Shown: one piece after another, positions 17,886 to 25,909 of the stretch
Layout: each line of letters opens with the position of its first letter
Position numbering within the stretch: position 1 is the stretch's first letter
The notes under the pieces: model-generated
What the model was told of the DNA's origin: nothing
The model's database searches: none
The model's input: only the letters and a program-made list of their open reading frames with translations
Position numbers and translations under genes: made by a program
Assembly (NCBI GenBank): GCA_019359495.1
Contig: JAHHHF010000080.1
Span: forward strand, 1 to 64,000
Direction of reading: 5' to 3'
Origin: Goleter apudmare HA4340-LM2
Lineage (GTDB): Bacteria > Cyanobacteriota > Cyanobacteriia > Cyanobacteriales > Nostocaceae
Length of the DNA: 64,000 nt

Positions 17886-18374
17886 ATGGTAGACACAGAA
17901 ATCAGTCAGTTAAAACAAGTTATGCTTGAATCAAAAATAAAATTTTCTGGTTTGGTAGAGGTATTTGTCTATGGCACACTCAAACCAGGCGAAGCTAATT
18001 ATAAAAAATATTGTGATGGCAAGGTAGTCAATGCTGAACGAGCCACTACACAAGGTCAACTATTTGCTCTACCGATGGGCTACCCAGCTATGACACGGGG
18101 TAACAGCCAAGTCCACGGTTATTTACTCTCCTTTACCGACTCCAGGGTTTTGCATGAGCTAGATCAGTTGGAAGACTACCAACCTACTAGACACATGTCA
18201 GAAAACCTTTACAATCGGCTACAGGTTCAGGTGTTCGACCTCCAGGAAATATCCTTGGCTTGGGCTTGGGTCTACTTGATGACCCCAGATAGAGTTAATC
18301 AAATAGATGGTACTCCCCAACTCGATGGTTGGTGGAGTGGCTGCGGTTTAAGTGCCAGCAAAGTCAGGTTTTGA
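17886..18374 (+). CDS. Gamma-glutamylcyclotransferase-like (AIG2/BtrG fold) protein
   Basis: The product of up to 162 residues contains [11 protein letters not shown] at residues 27-37, the signature loop of the gamma-glutamylcyclotransferase/AIG2 fold. It continues with a [15 protein letters not shown] segment and a [10 protein letters not shown] segment that should supply the catalytic Glu. The family releases 5-oxoproline from gamma-glutamyl amines or peptides; the substrate here is unknown. An internal ATG at 17922 is an alternative start closer to the conserved domain, and neither has a good ribosome binding site. It shares a divergent promoter region with leuS and converges on the anti-sigma gene, whose stop is seven bases away. 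Confidence 0.8.
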   Translation: MVDTEISQLKQVMLESKIKFSGLVEVFVYGTLKPGEANYKKYCDGKVVNAERATTQGQLFALPMGYPAMTRGNSQVHGYLLSFTDSRVLHELDQLEDYQPTRHMSENLYNRLQVQVFDLQEISLAWAWVYLMTPDRVNQIDGTPQLDGWWSGCGLSASKVRF

Positions 18375-18380
18375 GTGTAT

Positions 18381-18995
18381 TTAGTTGATATCCTGGGGAA
18401 TCTCGCCTTGTTGAGGCTGTTCCTTTCTGACTGGTTTTTCCGGAGAAGCTACTGCTGCTTTAGGAATTTCGATTACCGGGTTATTTAAAGCCACCATTAG
18501 TGGTGAAACCGGGATAGTCGGTTGTACCGATGTGGTTTGTTTTGGCTCTAATCTTTGCTGTGCAAATTGCAGTGTTCGGGAATCACCACTGGGAATGATT
18601 CCTGTGACTGAGCCAATCACACAAGCAGCAACTGCTGCACCTCCCAGTAGCCAACCAAATCGGGAACGGTGGTGCAAACGGGCCAAAACCTGCTCGACTG
18701 TTTTGTCTACCGGCTGTGCTGTTGGCACTGGCAAAGTGTGTAAACCTTGCCGTAGTTTCAACAATCGAGCGTACAAGCATTGAACGGAGGCATCTTCAGC
18801 TAGCCATGCTTCTACTTGCCTGCGTTCGGTAGCAGTAACCTCGCCATCGAGGTAAGCACTTAATAACTCGAAGCGATCGCGCTTCACCATATCCATAGCA
18901 CCCGTTGATTCATTGGTATATTCAGCCATTTCATCAGGCAAATCGTGAGGACGTTGCGATGGGAAACGGTCATTGAACTGAGAATCAGTAGTCAT
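18381..18995 (-). CDS. Membrane-anchored anti-sigma factor, partner of SigG
   Basis: The 204-residue protein has an N-terminal cytoplasmic anti-sigma domain (FELLSAYLDGEVTATERRQVEAWL, about residues 42-65). One transmembrane helix follows near residue 118-136 (WLLGGAAVAACVIGSVTGI), then a Pro/Gln-rich extracytoplasmic tail. The zinc-binding HxxxCxxC of ZAS anti-sigma factors is not present, although the four-helix ASD pattern is. It lies 153 bp downstream of the ECF sigma gene on the same strand, the usual sigma/anti-sigma order. It should hold SigG inactive at the membrane until an envelope or stress signal releases it. ATG 18995 is taken as the start; ATG 18929 is a possible alternative. 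Confidence 0.82.
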   Translation of the reverse strand: MTTDSQFNDRFPSQRPHDLPDEMAEYTNESTGAMDMVKRDRFELLSAYLDGEVTATERRQVEAWLAEDASVQCLYARLLKLRQGLHTLPVPTAQPVDKTVEQVLARLHHRSRFGWLLGGAAVAACVIGSVTGIIPSGDSRTLQFAQQRLEPKQTTSVQPTIPVSPLMVALNNPVIEIPKAAVASPEKPVRKEQPQQGEIPQDIN

Positions 18996-19148
18996 CTTAA
19001 CATTATTACCAATTCATACACGGGTAAAGACGGGAGATAATCCGGGAAAATTCAGCAAATTTTTTCCTAACAGCAGAGGCATTCAACTTTTTTGACAAAA
19101 TTATTCATCAATGATTTGATTCTGCCATTAAGCAGAGGAATCTGTAAA

Positions 19149-19805
19149 TTAGGTATCTAGATAATTTTGCAATTGGGCCTGCAATCTGGATCTAGCCCTA
19201 GCTATTCTCGACTTCACCGTTCCCAAAGAAACACCAGTGATTTCGGCAATTTCTTCGTATGCCATCCCTTCAATTTCTCTAAGGACAATTGTAGTGCGGA
19301 ATACTTCTGGTAAATCAGCGATCGCTTCTCGCAATTGCTCGTAAAATTCTCTAGTCGTCAGTTCTTCCTCTGGTCCGGGGGTATCTCCAGCAATTTCCCA
19401 ATCCATCTCACCGTCATCCACCGAGCGAGGAGCATCTAGTGATAATGGACTGACAACCCGCTTGCGTTTCCGCAACTCATCGTAAAACAAGTTGGTTGCA
19501 ATGCGGCTTAACCAGCCCCGAAACTTAGATGGCTCTTGTAATCGGTTAATGTTTCGATAAACTCGAATCCAAACTTCTTGAGCCAAGTCAGCTCTGTCAG
19601 GCCAATCTGGGGCCAGGTGATATAAAACCCTATCAACTTGTGTTTGATAGCGGCGCAGTAGTTCTGCAAACGCAGCCCGATCCGGGCGCAGTCCTGTTTG
19701 ACAGCGCAAAATCAGATCGTGGTTCGAGAGTTTGTCAACTTGCACCGATGCTTCCGGACACCTCGCATCAACCGTTGACCAGGATACAGTAATCGATTGA
19801 CTCAT
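19149..19805 (-). CDS. sigG: ECF RNA polymerase sigma factor SigG
   Basis: The 218-residue group 4 sigma factor has region 2 at about residues 45-115 (AFAELLRRYQTQVDRVLYHL, DLAQEVWIRVYRNI, FRGWLSRIATNLFYDELRKR). Region 4 is near 155-212 (LPEVFRTTIVLREIEGMAYEEIAEITG, GTVKSRIARARSRL). Together with the membrane anti-sigma gene downstream it matches the SigG type conserved across cyanobacteria, linked to envelope and metal stress. Autoregulation is likely but I could not identify its promoter. The neighbourhood (L,D-transpeptidase, ComFB, M23 peptidase) fits an envelope theme. Confidence 0.9.
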   Translation of the reverse strand: MSQSITVSWSTVDARCPEASVQVDKLSNHDLILRCQTGLRPDRAAFAELLRRYQTQVDRVLYHLAPDWPDRADLAQEVWIRVYRNINRLQEPSKFRGWLSRIATNLFYDELRKRKRVVSPLSLDAPRSVDDGEMDWEIAGDTPGPEEELTTREFYEQLREAIADLPEVFRTTIVLREIEGMAYEEIAEITGVSLGTVKSRIARARSRLQAQLQNYLDT

Positions 19806-20634
19806 AGATCGTACTGGCTCTAAATCATCCCTATCTATTAGACCTGCTAATTGGCTGGAAGTTCCAGGATCAGGGACGGATTTATGACTGGAACATTCAA
19901 GTATACAAGTTTGAGCACATTCTTGGTCGTCAATAGTTCTGCTTGCTCACTCTAGCAACTGTATAGTAATCGTTTCATCCTTTTGATATTGTCCAAAAGG
20001 AGTATAGTAAGATTACGCAGGCTGTGCTAATAGTATTATCTGGCTGCATACAATTGACAATTATTGCAAAACATGTATCTCTTTTTTAAAAAAATGAATT
20101 TTTCTACTGAAAGGGTATGCCAATTTTTAAATTTTTGTAAAGTTCGTAGTAAGCACTAAAGTGCTTAAAAGGCAAGTACTAAAGCCTTTATTTAGCTCAA
20201 GGTGGGTAACAAAAACTTTGAAAATCGAACCTCTAAGCCTATTTTTTACCTTCATGACCTTCTCTTGGAGACGCTACGCCTAGCTTGCTTCCCCGTTAGT
20301 GTAGCGTTCCGTAGGTAATAGCTTTGCAGTACGTGGTTTAATAATTTTTTTAACCACAAAGGCACGAAAAATGCTGAGAAGAAGATTTATAGGTATGACC
20401 TTAAAAGGGCTAAGTCTTTACTACAAAAATATCAAGGATTCCTGAAAACTAAATTTTGTTCCTAGTTTAGTGATTGAGATTAGCTGTGAAGCGTTAAAAG
20501 TAACGATTTTGGTAGATTGATCAAGGGATTGAAGGTTTTTTCCAGTGAAAAATCTGCGAGTGAGAGGGGCGATCGCTAAAAAATTAGCAAGGGGATAATT
20601 TCCCTACTTTTGGCGGCTGTAGCTACAAGGACTG
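19806..20634. other. 829-bp gap upstream of sigG with interspersed repeats
   Basis: The stretch nearest sigG (19806-20000) must carry its promoter. Copy 3 of the GTTCGTAGTAAG repeat is at 20141-20188, with the perfect hairpin TAAGCACTAAAGTGCTTA (20150-20167). At 20265-20325 there is a palindromic ACGCTAC/GTAGCGT repeat. No gene was seen in the remainder. Confidence 0.5.
20141..20188 (+). repeat. Copy 3 of the GTTCGTAGTAAG double-hairpin repeat
   Basis: It begins GTTCGTAGTAAGCACTAAAG and contains two short hairpins in series, the first at 20150-20167. It resembles the copies at 6372-6424 and 58685-58739 but is more diverged after the first hairpin. Confidence 0.55.
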
Positions 20635-20787
20635 TTATTTATCTGGTCTAGTGACTAAAATTGTTGCTGATGTTTGTTGTTGCTGTTGATAATTAGTACC
20701 AGTCTGATTGTGATCTGGTACGCGAACTTGAATAAAGAAATTGAGGGAAAATGTGATTGTGACTGCTAGCAATAGTTTTTCAAACAT
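20635..20787 (-). CDS. Small single-pass membrane peptide (50 residues)
   Basis: A start at ATG 20787 is supported by GGGAGAAAG, with GGAG seven bases from the ATG, whereas the longer in-frame extension to 20976 has neither this signal nor a protein-like composition. The peptide begins MFEKLLLAVTITFSLNFFIQ, a membrane helix or uncleaved signal anchor. It ends in a polar Gln-rich tail with five consecutive Gln, closing with VTRPDK. It lies between sigG and the divergent L,D-transpeptidase gene. I do not recognise the family. Its position suggests a link with the envelope stress region, but this is only context. Confidence 0.6.
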   Translation of the reverse strand: MFEKLLLAVTITFSLNFFIQVRVPDHNQTGTNYQQQQQTSATILVTRPDK

Positions 20788-21025
20788 AGTCTTTCTCCCA
20801 CCCACACCATTAATGATTAATTGCTGTACTTTCAGAGTTCCAATGAATAATTTTTTGTACCTGAAATTTATTTGCACAAACCTTTGCATAGCCCTAGTGT
20901 GCCCACAGGTATTGGCAGATTCGTAAGGAAACTGATAAGTATTTATAAATTTTTGATGTTTGGATAATGAGAGCAACCAAAATTAGCCCACTGGTTATGT
21001 CAGGGATCAACAATAGGCGATGGTA

Positions 21026-21763
21026 ATGGTAAGAAATGAATCTGTAGCGCGAATAGTAATGTGGCTCTGTTTTGGCACAGCAATCTTATCTTTAGCTGTC
21101 CATTGGCGCATTACCACAGCAGCAAGGCAGTTTGAACAGCTAGCCTCCGCAAAAGCTAGCCGCCCAGAGGCTATCTCTGGCAAGCCATCTCGCTCCTCTG
21201 TCACAAAGCTTCACAGTACTAAGCCAGGCGTAGTGAGTACAAATGTAGCGGGGGTAACTGGCAAAACTCAGAAGACGCGGCTAGTGATGCCAGAACAAAA
21301 ACAGAACTCAGTTGCATCTAACCTACCGCAGTCTTTATTTCCCGTAGCTCTAGCTGAACAAAAATCATCCCAGAGCAATCAGCAAGTTATAGTTGATTTA
21401 AGCGATCGCCGTGCCTATGTTTACCGTTCCGATGTGGTCATAGCTAGTTACCCAATTGCTATAGGTAAGAAGGGATGGGAAACGCCTACAGGTACTTTCC
21501 AAGTCAAGCACATGCAGCATAATCCCATCTGGCGTCATCCAATTACTGATCAAGTATTTGAAGCTGGCCCTGATAGTCCTTTGGGAGAACGGTGGATTGG
21601 TTTTTGGTCAGATGGGCACAATCATATTGGCTTTCATGGCACGCCAGATACTGAAGCAATGGGAAGTGCTATTTCTCATGGTTGTTTAAGAATGCGTAAT
21701 CCTGATGTCCGACTGTTGTATGAGCAAGTGGGGGTTGGGACATCAGTGATTGTACGTGATTGA
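21026..21763 (+). CDS. L,D-transpeptidase (YkuD domain), membrane anchored
   Basis: The enzyme crosslinks peptidoglycan stem peptides (3-3 links) or attaches proteins, acting in the periplasm. An N-terminal helix (IVMWLCFGTAILSLAV) anchors it, followed by a Ser/Lys/Gln-rich linker. The YkuD domain starts at about residue 125 (VIVDLSDRRAYVYR). The active site is clear: IGFHGTP and SHGCLRM, giving the His and the catalytic Cys. Start choice: ATG 21026 has TAGG eight bases upstream; ATG 21020 two codons earlier is too close to it. It stands opposite to sigG and the 50-residue peptide. It may be part of the SigG envelope response, which is an inference from position. Confidence 0.9.
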   Translation: MVRNESVARIVMWLCFGTAILSLAVHWRITTAARQFEQLASAKASRPEAISGKPSRSSVTKLHSTKPGVVSTNVAGVTGKTQKTRLVMPEQKQNSVASNLPQSLFPVALAEQKSSQSNQQVIVDLSDRRAYVYRSDVVIASYPIAIGKKGWETPTGTFQVKHMQHNPIWRHPITDQVFEAGPDSPLGERWIGFWSDGHNHIGFHGTPDTEAMGSAISHGCLRMRNPDVRLLYEQVGVGTSVIVRD

Positions 21764-21800
21764 GTTTTTAGTTAAGGGTCAATCAATTTGGGATTTTAGA

Positions 21801-21890
21801 TTTGCGATAGCGTAGCGTAAAGCCTGCGGCATAGCTTCTCTATGAAAGGCTGCGCCAACGCTTACAGCAACTGTGCGTAGCGTCTTTTTG
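21801..21890. repeat. Interspersed GC-rich palindromic repeats
   Basis: The stretch GATAGCGTAGCGTAAAGCCTG, then TATGAAAGGCTGCGCCAACGC and GTGCGTAGCG, is made of short palindromic units like those at 14284-14337 and 32838-32945. It contains no gene. Confidence 0.45.
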
Positions 21891-21953
21891 ATTTGTTACA
21901 CCCACAAGGGGGTGGGGCTTATACCTAAAAATAATCCAAAATCCAAAATTCGC

Positions 21954-22074
21954 GGCTTCAAGGGGAGCCACTTCCGTTTGGAAGTTCCGGTTTCCTAAGA
22001 CTACGGTGTATACACAACCCTCGTTAACGGTTGTAAACCGTCGTCTCATAGCCAAAGTCCTCTTGAAGAGGACT
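21954..22074 (-). ncRNA. Structured element A, candidate orphan guide/omega-like RNA
   Basis: Read on the minus strand the order is: hairpin AGTCCTC..GAGGACT (22074-22056), TTGGCTATGAGACG, hairpin CGGTT-TAC-AACCG (22040-22028), TTAACGA, TTGTGTATACACCGTAG (22017-22001), hairpin ACTTCC..GGAAGT (21985-21970) and a final GGCT..AGCC stem (21969-21954). Element B, 62 bp away on the other strand, has the same order of blocks with different but still paired stem sequences. That pattern supports an RNA fold. No protein gene explains the stretch. A TnpB/IscB-associated RNA relic is my leading guess and is not proved. Confidence 0.5.
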
Positions 22075-22136
22075 GGGTATTTTCTATTTCCGACAAAGTT
22101 AATCAGCGCAAATTCAGTATTTTCTACTTTCTGTAC

Positions 22137-22226
22137 AGTCCATTTTTAATGGACTTTCGCTATGAAGCTGGGATTTTCCATCCCAGACGGCATGAGGACT
22201 TTAACGACTTGTGTCTACACCGTAGG
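22137..22226 (+). ncRNA. Structured element B, inverted relative of element A
   Basis: In order: hairpin AGTCCATT-TTT-AATGGACT (22137-22155), TTCGCTATGAAG, hairpin CTGGGAT..ATCCCAG (22168-22186), a 14-base insert, TTAACGA (22201-22207) and TTGTGTCTACACCGTAGG (22209-22226). The single-stranded blocks match element A almost base for base, while both stems differ yet keep pairing. Its 3' side runs into the 39-bp direct repeat at 22224-22262. Confidence 0.5.
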
Positions 22227-22334
22227 TTTCGTAAGGGAAAGCAAGCCACGTGTAGCGGCGACAAAGTATAGAAGCCGAACAAGTTTTATCCTTTGAGGTT
22301 TCGTAAGAGGAAGCAAGCTACGTATAGCAGCGAC
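22224..22334 (+). repeat. Pair of 39-bp direct repeats
   Basis: Two similar 39-bp units, 22224-22262 and 22296-22334, both run AGGTTTCGTAAG, AAGCAAGC, ACGT(G/A)TAGC and end in GCGAC, 72 bp apart. Related sequence occurs inverted at 20265-20300 and 32920-32945, so this is a dispersed family. Confidence 0.6.
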
Positions 22335-22404
22335 CCTAGAAGAGAAAAGTGGCTCTCAAGGGTCAAGGGTTGAAAAACTTTGGACTCTTGACTCTTAAGG
22401 TTAG

Positions 22405-22950
22405 TTATTTTTGTTCAAAATTAGGTGCGTAGACTTGGAGTAAGTTGCTGACTTGGCGCAGAACTTCATTACCTGTGTTTTTGGCCAAAACGGGTGTTTT
22501 GTTATCGTTTGGTTGGTCGAGGTTACGACCGATCGCTTCGCCGATCTGTTGGGCAATTAATTCTTGCAGTTCCGCCTTGGCGCGTTGGCGTTGGTAGTTA
22601 GCACCTTCTTCTGTTGTGGCATATAGGGGAGGGAGGCGGTTGAGGGCATAAGCTGCGATATCCCCAACATCCAGAGAGCTTTCACTAGTAGCTTCAATTT
22701 CTGCTACACGAGCGATCGCCTCTGTTAACACCAACTCCTCCATGACGTTAATGAATTGTTTGCGAGGTACCGCCACTACTTCACCAGTCAACAGCGCTCC
22801 CATCAATCGATCTAACGCCATGTACTCTTCTATTGAGAGTTCCGAAGCATTATCACAGATGCGCCCGACTTCTGCTTCCATTGCTGGTGTCAGATAACCA
22901 TCCTGGAGAGCTTGTTCTACAATTTTTTCGATACTCATAACGCTGATCAT
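22405..22950 (-). CDS. cdgR: ComFB-family protein, probable c-di-GMP receptor (CdgR type)
   Basis: About 181 residues, with a ComFB domain in the C-terminal two thirds: NVMEELVLTEAIARVAEIE near residue 70, then DIAAYALNRLPPLYATTEEG near residue 107 and a long helix KAELQELIAQQIGEAIG. Cyanobacterial ComFB proteins have been described as c-di-GMP binding effectors controlling cell size (CdgR of Anabaena). The symbol rests on recall of that work and on its place near sigG. The Bacillus ComFB cysteines are absent. An N-terminal helical region (EKIVEQALQDGYLTPAMEAEV) precedes the domain. ATG 22950 and ATG 22938 are both possible starts, and a GTG at 22965 is less likely. It is monocistronic, with the M23 gene downstream on the same strand. 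Confidence 0.75.
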   Translation of the reverse strand: MISVMSIEKIVEQALQDGYLTPAMEAEVGRICDNASELSIEEYMALDRLMGALLTGEVVAVPRKQFINVMEELVLTEAIARVAEIEATSESSLDVGDIAAYALNRLPPLYATTEEGANYQRQRAKAELQELIAQQIGEAIGRNLDQPNDNKTPVLAKNTGNEVLRQVSNLLQVYAPNFEQK

Positions 22951-23057
22951 CTTTAAGCCACCCACTCACAGTAGCGACGGTATCAATCTAGTTTATTCTG
23001 CCCAATTATAGGCAAAAAAAAATACAATTTATACAGATGTGATGAATCTTGTCTTTA

Positions 23058-23987
23058 TTACTCAAAGACTTTAGTCCGCCAAGGTATGGGATCTATGGAT
23101 TGCCCATGAATGTATAAACCCCAGTGCAAATGAGGGCCAGTGGAAGCACCGGTTGAGCCAATTGCACCAATTTTTTGCCCAGCTTTGACAATATCACCTT
23201 CTTTGACATTAATGCGACTGAGGTGCATAAAGATGCTGGTCACTCCTTGACCGTGATCAATGCCAATGACGTTACCGTGTACCCGGAATCCTTGGGATAC
23301 TGTGCCTATCAAAGCGACTCGCCCGGCTGCTGGAGCATTTACAGGTGAACCTGTGCCACCAGCGTAGTCAACGCCGCGATGATAGTAGTCCTTGGCAAAT
23401 ACACCATTATAGTAGCGACGGACACCGTATCCTGTACTCATGCGCGCGGTACTTGGTGGTAAGAAAGCACCACTCCAAAACTTTTCTGCTGTTTGTAATG
23501 CCTTAAAAGCTGCTACACGCTTAAGTTCCAGCTCAGTAGCTCTCACTCCAGCTTTTCCTGGTGGTAAATTAATCCGTTGTAAGGAAAATTTACGATTTCG
23601 TAATTGCACTGCTAAGTTTTGCGTTTGACCATCTCCCGTAACTCGAATTGTTTTCTTACCAGGTTGGTTGAGGGGAGTTGTGGGGATAAAAGCGCGGTAC
23701 TGATTGGGTGCGATCGCAAAAGCTGGATAAGTATTTTCTCCTACGGTTACCATGGGCTGATTCCCATCATCTGGATTATCCAGATTTATGAGTACTGAGA
23801 GCGTATCTCCCAACTGAGGATTTGTAGGATTAATCTTGACTTGCAATGCCTCTACAGGTGATCCCAAGGTGAGAGGGAAAACAGCTAACATTCCTGTGAA
23901 TAGATTGGCTATCTGCTGAAATTTCTCACCTTTGGTTCCCAATCCCAGGCAGCTTTTTGGTGAATTATTAGTGTGAGCGATCGTCAT
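23058..23987 (-). CDS. M23 (LytM-type) metallopeptidase, secreted
   Basis: The start is set at ATG 23987, which begins MTIAHTNN and leads into a signal-like segment (LFTGMLAVFPLTLGSPVEA). The longer frame to 24113 adds 42 atypical residues and overlaps the next gene. An Ig-like/LytM-associated beta region comes first (about residues 55-150). The C-terminal M23 domain follows, with zinc ligands in HRGVDYAGG and HLHWGLYIHG and the conserved GxxxGxSTGASTGPHLH stretch. The family cleaves peptidoglycan crosslinks or regulates amidases in the periplasm; here both metal motifs are intact, so it should be active. It is downstream of the AEC permease and devBCA on the same strand, which may form one long transcription unit. 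Confidence 0.88.
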   Translation of the reverse strand: MTIAHTNNSPKSCLGLGTKGEKFQQIANLFTGMLAVFPLTLGSPVEALQVKINPTNPQLGDTLSVLINLDNPDDGNQPMVTVGENTYPAFAIAPNQYRAFIPTTPLNQPGKKTIRVTGDGQTQNLAVQLRNRKFSLQRINLPPGKAGVRATELELKRVAAFKALQTAEKFWSGAFLPPSTARMSTGYGVRRYYNGVFAKDYYHRGVDYAGGTGSPVNAPAAGRVALIGTVSQGFRVHGNVIGIDHGQGVTSIFMHLSRINVKEGDIVKAGQKIGAIGSTGASTGPHLHWGLYIHGQSIDPIPWRTKVFE

Positions 23988-24105
23988 AGTGCTACTAAAA
24001 AATCCTTTAACTTCTGTTGAAAGACAGACTAGCTGATCCCCAATAGTGTTTCCCAATAGCAGCAGATATTTTGGCATGGGGCATGGGGAAGAGGAAATAG
24101 GGTTT

Positions 24106-25095
24106 TTACCCAAACCAAGCTAGCCAGAGGGGAAGTACCAACAACAAGCCCACAAAAGTCAGGGCGATACTGCTAGCCAACAAATTTCGGTCTAGTTCAT
24201 AAACTTCTGCCAGAATTAAAACAGACAACCCTGTGGGTGTGCCAGACATTAGAACCAGTACCAGACGTTCTTCACCAGTTACACCTAAGTAGGTAGCACC
24301 TAGTCCCACTAAAGCAGGTACAATAAAGACTTTTAAGATGCTGGACATAAAGGCGGTTTCCAGACTTTTCCAGCTTTTCATTCCCCCCAGCCTTAGACCG
24401 ACTAGCAGTAAGGCAAAGGCGATGACTACCCAGACGGCTTGTTCTAGGCCTAACTCAACTACCTCAGGTAATTTCACGAACTGAGTATTCAAGCCAATGA
24501 AAAATGCCCACAAGCTGGGGACAGTGAGCAAATCTCGCAACTGAGTCCACCAATGGTTTTTGGTTTCACGATCGCCAAAATAGCTAGCGATTAAGACGGC
24601 AATACCATATGTGCCGACAACGTTGTTGGTGACGCTGAATAATACCGCCCAGTCATTATTTTCTGGGCTAGTGAGCACTTGTGTGAGTGTTAGTCCGACG
24701 AAGCCTGTATTACCTAAAATCGCAGCCAGAATAAAACTACCCAAACTTGACCGCAGTGAGGGGGTAAAAATAGCAAGTGATGTATCAATGGGTAAATCCA
24801 AACTCCCTGATTCTGGTTGCATCTTGCTCTTGATGAACCACTGCAACGCCCACCAAAATATCACTGCGAGAGCGATACTTACCAGTAAAACTCCTACTGC
24901 TATCCCAGGTATGAGTCCACCATTAGACAAGTTTGTGTGACGTGCCAAAACTAGCAGTTGCAGTGGTACTCCCACCCAGTAAAGTGCTTGACCCAAAAGC
25001 TTGAGAAAAATTTCTGGGATGAACCGAGATATTAAAAGTCCTACGCCTATCCAAGTCAATAGAGGGGTGTAGGCATGGAAGAGGTTTTCAATCAT
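24106..25095 (-). CDS. AEC-family (auxin efflux carrier-like) permease
   Basis: The 329-residue integral membrane protein has about ten hydrophobic segments in the 5+5 arrangement of the AEC/bile-acid transporter superfamily. Examples are PLLTWIGVGLLISRF, IAVGVLLVSIALAVIFWWAL, AVLFSVTNNVVGTYGIAVLIA and LVLVLMSGTPTGLSVLILAEVY. The asparagine-rich TNNVVGTYG of helix 4 and the GTPTGLSV stretch of the second half are family features. Members move small carboxylates or hormones; the substrate is unknown. It lies 33 bp after the DevA-type ATPase gene and may be in the same operon. ATG 25095 is the start. Confidence 0.88.
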   Translation of the reverse strand: MIENLFHAYTPLLTWIGVGLLISRFIPEIFLKLLGQALYWVGVPLQLLVLARHTNLSNGGLIPGIAVGVLLVSIALAVIFWWALQWFIKSKMQPESGSLDLPIDTSLAIFTPSLRSSLGSFILAAILGNTGFVGLTLTQVLTSPENNDWAVLFSVTNNVVGTYGIAVLIASYFGDRETKNHWWTQLRDLLTVPSLWAFFIGLNTQFVKLPEVVELGLEQAVWVVIAFALLLVGLRLGGMKSWKSLETAFMSSILKVFIVPALVGLGATYLGVTGEERLVLVLMSGTPTGLSVLILAEVYELDRNLLASSIALTFVGLLLVLPLWLAWFG

Positions 25096-25128
25096 GGAAA
25101 AATGGCACCTTTATTCAGGTGTCAGTCG

Positions 25129-25842
25129 TCAGTTGCTATTCTCCCATGCCCTATTCTCTAGTCCCTTTTTTGACTTTAATTTGCCATCTTCCATGTGTAC
25201 GAGGCGATCGCCAATATCTAAAATCCGGTTGTCATGAGTCACCATAAGAATTGTACAACCTTGTTCTTTAGCCAGTTTTTGCATGAGGTTGACCACATCT
25301 CGACCTGACTGACTGTCAAGGGCGGCGGTGGGTTCATCTGCGAGGACGATGCGAGGATAACTAACTAAGGCGCGGGCGATCGCTACTCGTTGTTTTTGTC
25401 CCCCTGACAACTGCTCTGGATAGTAATGAAGACGATTACCTAATCCTACTTGCTTTAGCATCTGGATTGATCTGGCTTGCATCTGTCGCCATCTAATATT
25501 CTTGTGCAGTTCCAGTCCCATTTTGACGTTTTGCAGTGCCGTCAAACTACCATGTAGGTTGTGCCCTTGAAAAATATAACCATGATGTTTTCGTACTTGT
25601 ATCAGTTCTTTTGTACTAGCACCGCTAAGTTCTTGTCCCAACACCTGTAAACTGCCAGATTGGGCAGAACGCAAAGCACCCACTAAGGTTAACAGTGTTG
25701 TTTTACCAGAACCAGAAGGCCCGCTCATAATCACGATTTCGCCAGCATTAATTTCTAGGTTGATATTATGTAAAACTTGCTTACGAAGTTGACCGTGACC
25801 AAAATAGTGGTCGAGGTTTTTGATAAAAATAGCTGAAGACAT
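25129..25842 (-). CDS. devA: DevA-type ABC transporter ATPase
   Basis: This is the nucleotide-binding subunit of a DevBCA exporter. Walker A is GPSGSGKTT at about residue 38, the ABC signature is LSGGQKQRVAIARAL, Walker B is IVLADEPTAALD and the H-loop is VTHD. The start is taken as ATG 25842 (MSSAIFIKNL), because the 14 residues of the longer frame are unlike the family. It powers DevC and, through the adaptor DevB, pushes substrate to an outer-membrane TolC-like channel. Heterocystous cyanobacteria have several devBCA paralogues, some for heterocyst glycolipids. Which one this is cannot be decided here, so the symbol marks the family. Confidence 0.85.
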   Translation of the reverse strand: MSSAIFIKNLDHYFGHGQLRKQVLHNINLEINAGEIVIMSGPSGSGKTTLLTLVGALRSAQSGSLQVLGQELSGASTKELIQVRKHHGYIFQGHNLHGSLTALQNVKMGLELHKNIRWRQMQARSIQMLKQVGLGNRLHYYPEQLSGGQKQRVAIARALVSYPRIVLADEPTAALDSQSGRDVVNLMQKLAKEQGCTILMVTHDNRILDIGDRLVHMEDGKLKSKKGLENRAWENSN

Positions 25843-25909
25843 GATTCTTAATTTGTCAAGATTCAACCCCTGCGGGGAATTCAAAATTCAAAATTACAAT
25901 GCCCCATTT

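Noticed and set aside
21840-22055. 71-codon minus-strand ORF
   Set aside because: It runs through palindromic repeats and structured element A and has no ribosome binding site; the RNA-like structure explains the stretch better.
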